Assembly (NCBI RefSeq): GCF_020621385.1
Contig: NZ_JAESVA010000005.1
Location: forward strand, 248,001-312,000
Direction: 5' to 3'
From: Acidisoma cellulosilyticum
GTDB lineage: Bacteria > Pseudomonadota > Alphaproteobacteria > Acetobacterales > Acetobacteraceae
DNA: 64,000 nucleotides
The stretch's first letter is position 1, and every line of letters starts with the position of its first letter. Both the position numbers and the translations under genes were made by a program. A model generated the notes under the pieces. The model saw nothing but the letters and a program-made list of their open reading frames with translations. It made no database searches and was not told where the DNA came from. This document shows, one piece after another, positions 46,554 through 56,962 of the stretch.

Positions 46554-47048
46554 ATGCGGCGAATGGCGGGGCTTTCGATGGCGGCGGGTTTCCTGTCGCT
46601 GGCTGTGACGATCCCTGCCTTTGCCGCCGACAGCACCGGTATCGTCGTCACCGCGGCCTGGTCGCGCATCACGCCAATCGCGACCATTCCGGCCGTCGTC
46701 TATCTGACCGTCACGGATAGCGGTGCGCCGGATCAGCTGACGGCCGCCGCCACGCCCATCGCGCAGACGGCCAGCCTGCATCAAAGCCATTTGGTGAACG
46801 GGTTGATGGTGATGGATCCGGTGACCGATTTGCCGGTCAGCTCCGGCCATCCGCTGATGCTCTCGCCCGACGGCTATCATATCATGCTCGAAGGTCTCAG
46901 CCATTCGCTGACGGTGGGCGAGACATTTCCCCTCACGCTCACCTTCGCCCATGCCGGTCCGGTCAAAGTCACCGTGACCGTGCAGCCGATGACCTATATG
47001 CCGCCCGCGCCGATTGGCGCCCCTGCGATGTCGGGCATGAAGATGTAG
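46554..47048 (+). CDS. Periplasmic copper chaperone PCu(A)C-like protein
   Basis: A 164-residue secreted protein of the PCu(A)C family, which carries copper to cytochrome oxidase. Signal peptide: about residues 1-25, ending PAFAAD. The copper ligands follow the family pattern: His/Met in SLHQSHLVNGLMVMDPV near 75-88 and His-x-Met in DGYHIMLEGL near 105. The tail has extra Met residues (MTYMPPAPIG, MSGMKM), which may also bind copper. Partners such as SCO proteins and oxidase genes are not in the window; it lies behind an SDR gene. Confidence 0.88.
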   Translation: MRRMAGLSMAAGFLSLAVTIPAFAADSTGIVVTAAWSRITPIATIPAVVYLTVTDSGAPDQLTAAATPIAQTASLHQSHLVNGLMVMDPVTDLPVSSGHPLMLSPDGYHIMLEGLSHSLTVGETFPLTLTFAHAGPVKVTVTVQPMTYMPPAPIGAPAMSGMKM

Positions 47049-47061
47049 CCTGCGAGCCCGT

Positions 47062-48096
47062 TCAGACGATCGGCGGATTGAGACGCGCGAAACCTGCCTG
47101 TCGCTGATAGGGGAAATAGGGATAGGGCGCCGTCACGTCGCTCGCTTTGTCGAGCGACGCCATCTGCGCTGGGCTGAGCGACCAGCCGACCGCGCCAAGA
47201 TTCTGGCGAAGCTGTTGCTCGTTCCGGGCGCCGATGATGACCGAACTGACGGTCGGGCGGTTGATGAGCCAATTCAACGCGACCTGAGCGACCGTCTTGC
47301 CGGTGTCCTCGGCCACATCGGCAAGCGCGTCCACCACGCGATACAAGTATTCATCTTCGACAGGCGGACCGAAGGATGCCGTGTCATGCAGCCGGCTTTC
47401 GCGGGGCAGGGGCTGCCCCCGGCGGATCTTGCCGGTAAGGCGCCCCCAGCCGAGAGGGCTCCAGACCATGGCGCCGACCCCCTGGTCGCGCGCCAGCGGC
47501 ATCAGCTCCCATTCGTAGTCGCGGCCGATGAGGGAATAATACACCTGATGCGCCACATAGCGGGTCCAGCCATGCCGGTCGGCCAGCCCGATTGACTTCA
47601 TGACCTGCCAGCCGGAGAAGTTCGAGACCCCGGTGTATCGCAGCTTGCCGCCCCGTACGAGCTGATCGAGGGTCTGCAGCACTTCCTCGATCGCTGTTCC
47701 CGCGTCAAAGGCGTGAAGCTGAAGAAGATCGATGTAATCCGTGCCCAGGCGTCTCAGCGCATCATCGACGGCGCGGATAATCCGCGACCGCGACGTGCCG
47801 GCGTCATTGGCTCCGTCACCTATCGGCAGGCCCAGCTTGGTGGAGAGAAGAACCTCCGAACGGCGGCCTTTGATGGCCTGGCCGAGCACGATCTCGGATG
47901 CGCCATTGGAATAGACATCGGCCGTGTCGAACAGGTTGACGCCCGCTTCCAGGCAGATATCGACCAGGCGTCTTGCCTCATCGCCCTCCGTATTGCCCCA
48001 GGCGCCGAAGAGCGGGCCGGTTCCGCCGAATGTGCCGGCGCCGAAGCTGAGAACCGGCACCTTTAATCCCGACGCGCCGAGATGACGATATTCCAT
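47062..48096 (-). CDS. Aldo/keto reductase
   Basis: A 344-residue NADPH-dependent reductase of a different branch from the one at 1.5 kb. The Asp/Tyr pair is in GVNLFDTADVYSNGASE near 52, Lys in VLLSTKLGLP near 80 and His in IDLLQLHAFDAGTAIEE near 124. VSNFSGWQVMKSIG and SSVIIGARNEQQL are the usual later blocks. The frame is open for another 19 residues, but ATG 48096 gives the family start MEYRHLGASGLK. It is divergent from the LysR gene at 48222, the classical arrangement in which that regulator controls the reductase. Confidence 0.92.
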   Translation of the reverse strand: MEYRHLGASGLKVPVLSFGAGTFGGTGPLFGAWGNTEGDEARRLVDICLEAGVNLFDTADVYSNGASEIVLGQAIKGRRSEVLLSTKLGLPIGDGANDAGTSRSRIIRAVDDALRRLGTDYIDLLQLHAFDAGTAIEEVLQTLDQLVRGGKLRYTGVSNFSGWQVMKSIGLADRHGWTRYVAHQVYYSLIGRDYEWELMPLARDQGVGAMVWSPLGWGRLTGKIRRGQPLPRESRLHDTASFGPPVEDEYLYRVVDALADVAEDTGKTVAQVALNWLINRPTVSSVIIGARNEQQLRQNLGAVGWSLSPAQMASLDKASDVTAPYPYFPYQRQAGFARLNPPIV

Positions 48097-48184
48097 GGTG
48101 ATTGGTCTCTTGCTGGATGGGGTGAAAGGCTGCACGCCTTTCCATGCAGACAAGATGGCGCAGGAGCGCTCAATGAATTAGACC

Positions 48185-48207
48185 TCACGTCGGAATGTTA
48201 TTCGTGA
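48185..48207. promoter_or_regulatory. Candidate LysR operator between divergent genes
   Basis: TCACG (48185-48189) and CGTGA (48203-48207) form a dyad with 13 bases between, enclosing a second dyad GAAT-GTT-ATTC (48193-48203). Its position, 15-37 bp before the LysR start and about 90 bp from the reductase start, fits a LysR autoregulatory site. Confidence 0.45.
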
Positions 48208-48221
48208 AGTGAACGCCTGGA

Positions 48222-49121
48222 GTGAGACAGGAGCCTAACCGCGCTGGAGAGATGGCGGCCTTCGTCCGCGTGGTTGAGCATGGCGGCTTCGCCCGTGCGG
48301 GCCATGTGCTCGGCCTGTCGCCCTCGGCTGTCAGCAGGCTGATCACGCGGCTGGAACAGCGCCTGGGCGCCACATTGCTGCGCCGCTCAACCCGCAAGCT
48401 GGCGCTTACCCCGGAGGGAGAGCAGTTTCACGCCCGGGCCTTGACCATCCTGGCGGAAATCGACCTCGCGGAGCGGGAGATTGGGGGAGCGAGGCTGCCA
48501 TCGGGGCGCATCCGCATCAACAGTTCCATGAGCTATGTGGCCCATGTGCTGGCCGATATCCTGCCGGATTTCCTGGCCCGCTACCCCGATATCAGCCTGG
48601 AGATCATCCAGACCGACAGGGTGGCTGATCTGCTCAAGGACGGCAGCGACATCGCGATAAGGGCGGGCGAACTGCCGGCATCCAGCCTCGTCGCGCGATC
48701 ACTCGGCGAGACGCCTCTGGTGGTGGTCGCCGCACCGTCCTGGATCGAACGGAACGGCATGCCCGTTGACGCGGACGCGCTTTCCGCTCGCGACCGTTTG
48801 GGCTTTGCCTATGCCCGCGCATCGGGCGATTGGCTGCGCCCGGGGGAAAGTGCGCCCGCGCGGGTTAGGGTTAGCGACGGTGAGGGCATTCGGCGGCTGG
48901 CTTTGGCGGGTGTCGCATCGGCAAGGCTGGCGGAGTTCACGGTGCGGAGCGCCATCGCATCCCGCCAGCTGATTGTCCTACCGACGAAAACGACCCCTAC
49001 GCGGCAGGAGCCGTTTCACGCGGTCTATGTCGGGCAGTCCGGCCAACTGCCAGCTCGGATTCGCGTGTTACTGGACTATCTGGCGATATCGGGCCGGGTG
49101 GACCGGCCATTTCGCGGATAG
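48222..49121 (+). CDS. LysR-family transcriptional regulator
   Basis: A 299-residue regulator of the CrgA/DmlR-like group. The helix-turn-helix covers about 10-60: EMAAFVRVVEHGGFARAGHV, then LGLSPSAVSRLITRLEQRLG and LLRRSTRKLALTPEGE. The effector domain starts SGRIRINSSMSYVAHVLADI and contains SDIAIRAGELPASSLVARSL. The start is a GTG at 48222; it puts ten residues before the conserved EMAAF, as in relatives, whereas the ATG at 48252 would cut into the first helix. It is divergent from the aldo/keto reductase, and a candidate operator lies between them. Confidence 0.9.
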   Translation: MRQEPNRAGEMAAFVRVVEHGGFARAGHVLGLSPSAVSRLITRLEQRLGATLLRRSTRKLALTPEGEQFHARALTILAEIDLAEREIGGARLPSGRIRINSSMSYVAHVLADILPDFLARYPDISLEIIQTDRVADLLKDGSDIAIRAGELPASSLVARSLGETPLVVVAAPSWIERNGMPVDADALSARDRLGFAYARASGDWLRPGESAPARVRVSDGEGIRRLALAGVASARLAEFTVRSAIASRQLIVLPTKTTPTRQEPFHAVYVGQSGQLPARIRVLLDYLAISGRVDRPFRG

Positions 49122-49123
49122 GC

Positions 49124-50376
<1,253 letters not shown>

Positions 50377-50380
<4 letters not shown>

Positions 50381-50865
50381 TTCGCGGGGCAAGCCTTTAC
50401 GATGGCGCCGTAAGCGGCGCTGAAGCCTGAGAGGGAGAATTTCTCGGTATGCTTCTTCTCGCTTTTCGTGGCCCAGGCGGCGCTCGCGCCATTGCCCTTC
50501 TGCATCGCGATCACGGTCGCGCGGCCGTCGCGGGAATAGGCGTGCGGGCCCGCGGTATAGAAGGACATGGCCGTCTGGTCATCGACCTGGACCGCGACTT
50601 CGGTCTTGGCCGGATAATCATGGGTTGCATTGACCACGACTTCGTCGCGGGAGGTCGGGCGCTCGGTCACGATGATCATCGCGGCGGTCGCGGTCTTGGC
50701 GCTGCCGATGGCCCGCGTGAAGGCGTAGCAGACATGGGAGCCCGGCAGGGACGCGGCTGTCCAGTCCGAGAAGACGCCCAGCGAGGTGGGGCCGCCCGTC
50801 TCAGCGGCGAATGCCGGTGCGGAAAGGGCCATCAGGGTCGATACGGTGATCATGATCTTGCGCAT
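50377..50865 (-). CDS. Invasion-associated locus B (IalB) family protein
   Basis: A 162-residue periplasmic protein. Signal peptide: [20 protein letters not shown], about 20 residues. The mature domain has the IalB features: [20 protein letters not shown], then [17 protein letters not shown] and a basic stretch near the end; the two Cys (in HVCYAF and VKACPAK) probably pair. The family was named in Bartonella but is common in free-living alphaproteobacteria with no known invasion role. The gene ends in a four-base overlap with rlmN (GTGA). Its ATG was preferred over longer starts because it begins the signal. Confidence 0.85.
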
Positions 50866-50965
50866 GGTGACGGGATAAGGGACCAGCCGGCTGCTTCGCA
50901 AGTGAAGCTTGCGCCATAAGCTGCATGTCTCGCCAGCGCGCGCAGGAGTCTTTAAAGCGGCGGGC

Positions 50966-52213
50966 ATGACCGACAGCACCGACGCCCAGCTCGCCGCCCA
51001 GTATGAGGCCTATCCCTATCCGGCCCGCGACCCGAAGGAGGAGGCCAAGCGCCTTATCATCGGCAGTCCGTCGCATCTGCGGGAAATCGACTACTGGGTT
51101 TTCGGCGCCCGGCGCCCGCAGGCGCAGCCGTTGCAGGCGCTGGTGGCGGGTGGCGGTACCGGTGACGGCACCATCATGCTGGCGACCCACCTCTCGCGGC
51201 GCGGCAATGCGGGTCGCGTGACCTATCTCGACCGGTCGCTCGCCGCCATGCGCATCGCCCGCGCGCGGGCGGAAGCGCGCAATCTGACCAATATCGACTG
51301 GGTCCAGGGCTCGATTCTCGACCTGCCGACACTGGGCCTTGGCCCCTTCGACTATATCGATTGCTGCGGCGTGCTGCATCATTTGCCCGAACCTGCGGCG
51401 GGCCTCGCGGCGCTGGAAGTCGTGCTCGCCCCCGGCGGCGGCATGGGGCTGATGGTCTATGCGCCGCATGGCCGCACCGGCGTTTATATGGTGCAAGACG
51501 CACTGGCGCTGCTGGCGCCGCCCGACCAGACGCCCGCCGCCCGGATCGAGGTCGGCAAGCGCGTCATGCGCCATCTGCCGGAAAGCAACTGGCTGCGCTT
51601 CAACCGCAATTTCTCGGACCATATTTCGGGCGGTGATGCCGGGCTGTACGACCTGCTGCTCAACCCCCGCGACCGCGCCTTTACGGTTTCCGACTTCGCG
51701 GCACTGCTCGGCACGTCCGGGATGGCGGTCGCGGCCTTCATGGAGCCGATGCGCTACAACCCCGCGACCTGGCTGCCGGACCCCAAGCTGCGCGCCCGCG
51801 CGGCGTCCCTGTCAGCGACCGCGCAGGCGGCGCTCGCCGAAAGCCTGACCGGCAATATGAGCGTCCATATCGCCTATTGCCGGCGGGCCGCCGAGCCCGT
51901 CACGCGTGCCGACCCGATGGCCGATACGGCGGTGCCGGTGATGCGTGAAGTGCCAGGGTCGGAGCTGGTGAAGTCCATCCTGCCCAATGGCCAGCTTCCC
52001 TTCCTGTTCGATGGGCTGCGCGCGCCCGTCAGCCTGCCGCCGCAGGCGCCGGCCATTCTGCAGGCGATCGATGGGGAAAGGACGGTGGCGGACCTCGCCG
52101 CATTCTTCGCCGAGCGCGGCATGGCGGCGGACAAATTCCGCCGTGCCTGGGCCGAGGTTTTTGCGGCGCTGGAGCCCGTCAACCGCGTGCTGCTGGCCGC
52201 GCCAAAAGGATAG
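50966..52213 (+). CDS. Class I SAM-dependent methyltransferase
   Basis: A 415-residue protein. The methyltransferase domain (about 50-200) has motif I ALVAGGGTGDGTIMLATHLS, Asp in VTYLDRSLAAMRIARARAE and FDYIDCCGVLHHLPEP. A distinctive N-terminus (QLAAQYEAYPYPARDPKEEA) precedes it; this YEAYPYPxRDP start is typical of a group annotated as tRNA- or lipid-acting methyltransferases without a proven substrate. The C-terminal 60 residues form a small helical domain (ILQAIDGERTVADLAAFFAE). The AraC gene follows after 14 bases on the same strand. The function is open. Confidence 0.85.
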   Translation: MTDSTDAQLAAQYEAYPYPARDPKEEAKRLIIGSPSHLREIDYWVFGARRPQAQPLQALVAGGGTGDGTIMLATHLSRRGNAGRVTYLDRSLAAMRIARARAEARNLTNIDWVQGSILDLPTLGLGPFDYIDCCGVLHHLPEPAAGLAALEVVLAPGGGMGLMVYAPHGRTGVYMVQDALALLAPPDQTPAARIEVGKRVMRHLPESNWLRFNRNFSDHISGGDAGLYDLLLNPRDRAFTVSDFAALLGTSGMAVAAFMEPMRYNPATWLPDPKLRARAASLSATAQAALAESLTGNMSVHIAYCRRAAEPVTRADPMADTAVPVMREVPGSELVKSILPNGQLPFLFDGLRAPVSLPPQAPAILQAIDGERTVADLAAFFAERGMAADKFRRAWAEVFAALEPVNRVLLAAPKG

Positions 52214-52227
52214 CGGCACGGCCCTAA

Positions 52228-53025
52228 ATGGAAGAAGCATCGTTCAAACGCCCCTTCGAACTGCGCCCGATCGAGACGCTGTCGGCGCGCTACGTGCAGC
52301 GGTCGTTCAAGCCGCACGCCCATGAGGAGTATTTGCTCGGCATCATTACCGCCGGCGCCCATTCCGTCTGGTGCCGCGGTGAGCATCACTGCGTATCGGG
52401 CGGAACGATCGTCACCATGCATCCGGGGGATGTCCATCATGGCGGGGCCGGCGACGCCGAGGGTTGGTCGCAGCGGATGCTCTATATCGGTGAGGACGAA
52501 TTGCGGGCGCTTCTGGGCGTGGGGGCATCATCCCCCAGCTTCCGCACGTCCTTTCACCACAGCCCGGATCTCGCGGGCCGTCTGGCGCGTCTTCATGACA
52601 TGGTCCATCGCTCGCCGCTGGCCATGCCGCGTGACACGGCGCTGACTGGCTTGGCGACGCTGCTGAGGCCGATGGTGGGGGCTATCGGTTCGCCACCCGA
52701 ACGGCGAGACCTTCCGGACGCGCGGGTGCAGCGCATGATCGACTTCCTCCATGCCCATGCGGCGGAGGACATTGGCCTGGACGCGCTCGGCGCGCTCGCC
52801 GGGCTCGGCCAGCGGCATACGATCGATGTGTTCAAACGTCGGGTCGGGCTGCCGCCGCATGCCTATCATCTCGGTCTGAAGGTGCGCATGGTGCAGAAAC
52901 TGCTGCGGCAGGGTGTGACGCCGGCACAGGCGGCGGCCGATGCCGGGTTCGCGGACCAAAGCCACATGACGCGGCATTTCATCGCGATCGTCGGAACCAC
53001 TCCTGCGGCCTTCGTGCGTGCCTGA
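52228..53025 (+). CDS. AraC-family transcriptional regulator
   Basis: A 265-residue regulator with an N-terminal cupin-like sensor (about 20-110), including RSFKPHAHEEYLLGIITAGA and TMHPGDVHHGG. The C-terminal domain has two helix-turn-helix motifs (about 165-265): IGLDALGALAGLGQRHTIDV, and TPAQAAADAGFADQSHMTRH followed by FIAIVGTTPAAFVR. Regulators of this subgroup often sit beside LysE- or EamA-type exporters and control them; here an EamA transporter starts 70 bases downstream in the same direction. The ligand is unknown. Confidence 0.92.
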   Translation: MEEASFKRPFELRPIETLSARYVQRSFKPHAHEEYLLGIITAGAHSVWCRGEHHCVSGGTIVTMHPGDVHHGGAGDAEGWSQRMLYIGEDELRALLGVGASSPSFRTSFHHSPDLAGRLARLHDMVHRSPLAMPRDTALTGLATLLRPMVGAIGSPPERRDLPDARVQRMIDFLHAHAAEDIGLDALGALAGLGQRHTIDVFKRRVGLPPHAYHLGLKVRMVQKLLRQGVTPAQAAADAGFADQSHMTRHFIAIVGTTPAAFVRA

Positions 53026-53095
53026 GCGTCACCGCGTTTTCGTTCTATAGGCTGCGCGCCTCCCCCGTTAGCTGAAGGCGATCCGCCCCTGTCGT

Positions 53096-54049
53096 GTGGA
53101 CGGTGTGATCGGGATCAGAGACGTGAGAAAAGCAGACCAGACTTGGTCGATCGGCTGGGCCGATCTGGCCATCCTCGGCATCGCGGTGATCTGGGGCGCC
53201 AGTTACCCGGTCACCAAGGTGGCGCTGGCATCTGCGTCCGTCCTGACCGTGATCCTCTATCGCTTCGGACTGACCGGTCTCCTGATGAGCGCGCTGGCCT
53301 GGCGTGATCTGGCCGCGATCTCGCGCGCGGACCTTGGCAGAGGCGTCCTGCTCGGTGCGATTCTGTGCTCGATCTTCCTGGCTGAGGTCGCGGGTATCGC
53401 CCTTGCGAGCGCGACCAATGCGGCCTTGATCATCTCGCTCAGCACCCTGCTCACGCCGATGCTCGACTACGGCCTGTCCCGGCGCTTGCCCCCGCTCGGT
53501 GTCGCGGTCGGCGCTGCCTTGGCTTGGATCGGTATCGCGCTGCTCGCGGGCGGCGCGACGTCCTGGTCGATCGGCGATTCCCTGCTGCTATTGGCTGCCG
53601 GATTGCGGGCCGTGATGGTGGTGACGACCAAAAGGGTCATGGCGGCCAGCACGCTTTCCTCCACCGCTTTGACGGCGCTGCAGGCCAATACCGTTGCGGT
53701 CCTGACCCTGGCGGTGGCGCTGGCGATGCAAGGACCGGCCGCCAGCCTGATCGCGGCGCCGATCCGCTTTTGGGCGAGCATCGGCTTTCTGACCTTGTTC
53801 TGCACCCTGGCCGCGTTCTACGTCCAGAACACCATGGTGCGGCGCACTAGCCCGACCCGCGTGGCGCTGCTGATGGGAACCGAGCCGCTGTTCGGTTTGG
53901 CGCTTGCCCATCTCCTGATCGCGGAGCCGGTCACGACAGCGACCTTCATGGGTGCCGCGCTGATCGTCGGCGGCACATTTCTGGGCATCCAGGCCGAGAC
54001 GCGCCGCATCAAAAACGGGGCGAGCAGCCAGCATTTGCTGCCCGGTTAA
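53096..54049 (+). CDS. EamA-family (DMT) transporter
   Basis: A 317-residue inner-membrane protein with ten hydrophobic helices in two EamA repeats. Repeat 1 starts LAILGIAVIWGASYPVTKVA, and TNAALIISLSTLLTPMLDYG follows near 110; repeat 2 ends with TSPTRVALLMGTEPLFGLAL and AALIVGGTFLGIQAE. The family exports metabolites, amino acids or drugs. The start is a GTG (53096); another GTG at 53123 is possible and ribosome sites are weak, so the true start is uncertain. The AraC-type regulator upstream is its most likely controller. Confidence 0.88.
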   Translation: MDGVIGIRDVRKADQTWSIGWADLAILGIAVIWGASYPVTKVALASASVLTVILYRFGLTGLLMSALAWRDLAAISRADLGRGVLLGAILCSIFLAEVAGIALASATNAALIISLSTLLTPMLDYGLSRRLPPLGVAVGAALAWIGIALLAGGATSWSIGDSLLLLAAGLRAVMVVTTKRVMAASTLSSTALTALQANTVAVLTLAVALAMQGPAASLIAAPIRFWASIGFLTLFCTLAAFYVQNTMVRRTSPTRVALLMGTEPLFGLALAHLLIAEPVTTATFMGAALIVGGTFLGIQAETRRIKNGASSQHLLPG

Positions 54050-54072
54050 AGCGGCGGGTCGACCGGACCGGT

Positions 54073-55470
54073 CTATCCCTTGGCGGCGTTCGGCACGCCG
54101 CCCGGCAGCCGCAGCCGCAGGAAGCTGAGCCCCATGCCGATGACGGCGAGCGCGCAGGCCAGGCTCATCGCGATCTGCATCTGCCCGTGATGCGGGAACA
54201 GCTTGAAGACCACGGCGCAGAGCGTGGCACCCAAAGTCTGTCCCGTGAGCCGCGCCATGCCCAGCATGCCATTGGCGCCGCCGGAGCGGTGCCGTGGCGC
54301 GGAGCCCAGGATCGCCCGGTTATTGGGCGACTGGAAGAGACCGAAGCCGGCGCCGCAAATCCCCAGCCGCCAGCAGATGTCCCAATTCTCCGGATGCGCC
54401 GGCAGCAGCGCGGTCAGACCCAGCCCGAGCGCATAGAGGCCGAGCCCGATCCCGCCGAGCAGCCCCGCCGGCATCCGGTCGGATAGCCGGCCGGCGATGG
54501 GGGCGACGACCATCAGGACAACGGGCCAGGGCGTCATCAGCAAACCCGTCATGACCTCGCTGCGGCCGAGCACGTCCTGCACGTAGAAGGGGATGGCGAT
54601 AAAGGCCAGCAACTGCGCGCAGAAGGAGAAGATCGAGGTCATGATCGATAGGCGAAATAGCGGGATGCGCAGCAGGTCGATCGGCAGCAGCGGCTCGGCG
54701 CGGGTCAGCTGGCGCCGCACCAGGAAAACGCCGGCCAGGATGCCGATGATCACCTCCGCGGCGCCCTGAAGCCAGCTTCTGCCATGCGACAGGCCCATGA
54801 TGCCGAACATGCCGATGCCGAAGCTCAAGACGCAAAGCGCGGCGCTGGTGAGGTCATACCGCATGGTGGAACGCTGGCTCAGCGGCAGCGCCCAATAAGC
54901 GACCGCGAAACAGACGAAGCCGATCGGCACATTGATGGCGAACAGCCATTCCCAATGCGCGACGGCCAGGATGGCGGAGGCGATCGAAGGCGCGGCGGCC
55001 GTGGACGCCGCGACCGTCAACGCGTTGATCGACAGGCCCTGGCCGAGCTTCGCCCGCGGATAGGCAAAGCGGATCAGCGCGCCGGAGACGCTCATCTGGC
55101 AGGCTGCGCCGCAGCCCTGGAAGATGCGGGCGATGGTCAGCTGGTCGAGCGTCGAGGACATCGCGCAGCCGAAAGACGCGCAGGTGAACAGCACGACGCC
55201 GTACAGGAAGATGCGCTTATAGCCGAGGATTTCACCGAGCGAGGCAAAGGGCAGCAGCAGCACCAGCACCGCGATCTGATAGGCATTGATGATCGAGACA
55301 CTGTCATGCGGGCTGACATGCACGTCCGCCGCGATCGTCGGCAACGCCACATTGGCGATGGCACCGTCGAGCACGGCCATGACGAGGCCGAGGGCGACGG
55401 CGAGCACGGCCCAGAAACGCTGCGGCTGGTCCAGCCCATCCTGCGGGATCGCGTTGGAAAATGCGGTCAT
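54073..55470 (-). CDS. MFS exporter, DHA2 (EmrB/QacA) type
   Basis: A 465-residue protein with about 14 hydrophobic helices. DHA2 signatures are LGLVMAVLDGAIANVALPTI in helix 1, SLGEILGYKRIFLYGVVLFT around the helix 2-3 loop and RIFQGCGAACQMSVSGALIR in helix 4-5. Family members pump drugs or organic acids with protons. The gene starts 33 bases after the outer-membrane factor on the same strand, so it is probably the last gene of the MarR-led efflux operon. AaeAB-type operons usually lack such a pump. The substrate is unknown. Confidence 0.9.
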   Translation of the reverse strand: MTAFSNAIPQDGLDQPQRFWAVLAVALGLVMAVLDGAIANVALPTIAADVHVSPHDSVSIINAYQIAVLVLLLPFASLGEILGYKRIFLYGVVLFTCASFGCAMSSTLDQLTIARIFQGCGAACQMSVSGALIRFAYPRAKLGQGLSINALTVAASTAAAPSIASAILAVAHWEWLFAINVPIGFVCFAVAYWALPLSQRSTMRYDLTSAALCVLSFGIGMFGIMGLSHGRSWLQGAAEVIIGILAGVFLVRRQLTRAEPLLPIDLLRIPLFRLSIMTSIFSFCAQLLAFIAIPFYVQDVLGRSEVMTGLLMTPWPVVLMVVAPIAGRLSDRMPAGLLGGIGLGLYALGLGLTALLPAHPENWDICWRLGICGAGFGLFQSPNNRAILGSAPRHRSGGANGMLGMARLTGQTLGATLCAVVFKLFPHHGQMQIAMSLACALAVIGMGLSFLRLRLPGGVPNAAKG

Positions 55471-55503
55471 TCAGCTCAGCCTCTAGCAGATTGTCTCGGC
55501 AAA

Positions 55504-56961
55504 TTATTTCTTTTCGGTTGTATCAGGCGTGTCGAGTTCGATCTGCTGCCAACCGCCGCCCAGCGCCTTATAGAGACTGACATAATCGGTCACGAGTGCG
55601 AGATCGCTCTGTGCCACCTCGTCACGCGCGGCAAAGACGGTGCGTTCGTCGGTCAGCACCGTCAGGAAGTCTGTCAGGCCGGCATGGTAAAGCTCGGTTG
55701 ATTGGCCAAGCGCCTTCTCGGCGTCCTTCACTGAGGCAACGAGGGACGCATTGGTCTGCCGCTCGGTCATGACGCGGATCAGCGCGTCCTCGACCTGCTG
55801 CAAGGCCGAGAGTACCGCGGATTTATAGGATAGCTGCGCCTCGTCGGCGACAGCGCGAGCTTCGCGGATTTTCGCGTTGAGCTTGCCACCGGCATAAAGA
55901 TGCTGGCTGCCCTCGATCGCCGCCGTGAAGGTTAGGGCCGCGCCCTCGAACAAGGTCGAGGCGAGGCTCGCTTGCGGGGTCAGCGTCAGCGGGATCGCGA
56001 AATGCGGCAACTCGGCCGCGATGGCGACGCCGATCTGGGCATTGGCGGCCGCATATTGCATCAGCGCCGCATGAACGTCCGGCCGGTTCGCGATGACGTC
56101 GGAGGGGACCGAATCCGGTAGCGTCGCCGGCGTCACCATCAGCGGCTGCGGCACGGTCAGCATCGCCTCCAGATCACCCGGATAGCGGCCGAGCAGAACC
56201 GCAATGGCATGCGCCATCACCGCGATGCCGGCGCGCAGATGCGGCAGGGTCGATTGCGTCTGTTCCAGCTGGGTGCGGGCCTGCAGCACGGCGACCGTGG
56301 TGCCAAGACCCTGCGTTTCCAGGTTCTCGGCGTAGGACAGCACATCCTGCGCCGTCTTGACGTTGCTTTCGGCGATCGCCAGCTCATCCTGACCGGACCG
56401 GAGTGTCGCGTAATCGGTCGCGAGTTCGGACAGCAGGCTCACCAGCAGCGCGCGGCGTTCGGCGATGGTCGCATCCACATTATAGCCGGCGGCTTCGGTC
56501 GCGCGCCGGTTCTCGCCGAAAATATCCAGCTCCCAGCTCGCATCGAAGCCAAGCTGGTAATACTGGTAATTGCCCACGCCGGGCGGCCAGACCAGTTCGG
56601 TGCTCGACCGGTCGCGGGAATACTGGGCGCCGAAATCGATCTGCGGCAGGGCACCGGCCGCCGCCTCGATCTTTTGCTGCCGCGCCTGCACCAGTCGGTC
56701 ACGCGCGATCTGCAGGTCCAGATTGCCGGTGATGGCTTCGTTCACCAACCGGTTCAGTACCGGATCGTTGAAGGACTGCCACCAGCGCGTCAGCTCGGCA
56801 TCCGTCAGCGCGATCTCGGTCGGCGTCGCCGGCTTTTCAGTGAATTGCGGTGGCAGGTCCAGCTTCGGCTTGGAGAAATTGGGCCCGACCGTGCAGGCAG
56901 CCAATAGGCTCGCGAGCGGCAGCGCCAGCGCCCCTTTCAGGGAGAAGGAGGGACGGCGCAT
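55504..56961 (-). CDS. Outer-membrane efflux factor, NodT family
   Basis: A 485-residue TolC-like lipoprotein. The signal ends LPLASLLAAC (Cys near 22), followed by TVGPNFSKPKLDLPPQF. Family blocks are WWQSFNDPVLNRLVNEAITG near 60, SWELDIFGENRRATEAAGYN near 135, LLGRYPGDLEAML and DVIANRPDVHAALMQYAAAN near 295, and VSLYKALGGGWQQ near the end. It begins one base after the HlyD gene ends. With FUSC, DUF1656 and HlyD it makes a complete trans-envelope exporter; E. coli AaeAB lacks a dedicated channel and relies on TolC. Confidence 0.92.
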   Translation of the reverse strand: MRRPSFSLKGALALPLASLLAACTVGPNFSKPKLDLPPQFTEKPATPTEIALTDAELTRWWQSFNDPVLNRLVNEAITGNLDLQIARDRLVQARQQKIEAAAGALPQIDFGAQYSRDRSSTELVWPPGVGNYQYYQLGFDASWELDIFGENRRATEAAGYNVDATIAERRALLVSLLSELATDYATLRSGQDELAIAESNVKTAQDVLSYAENLETQGLGTTVAVLQARTQLEQTQSTLPHLRAGIAVMAHAIAVLLGRYPGDLEAMLTVPQPLMVTPATLPDSVPSDVIANRPDVHAALMQYAAANAQIGVAIAAELPHFAIPLTLTPQASLASTLFEGAALTFTAAIEGSQHLYAGGKLNAKIREARAVADEAQLSYKSAVLSALQQVEDALIRVMTERQTNASLVASVKDAEKALGQSTELYHAGLTDFLTVLTDERTVFAARDEVAQSDLALVTDYVSLYKALGGGWQQIELDTPDTTEKK

Positions 56962-56962
56962 C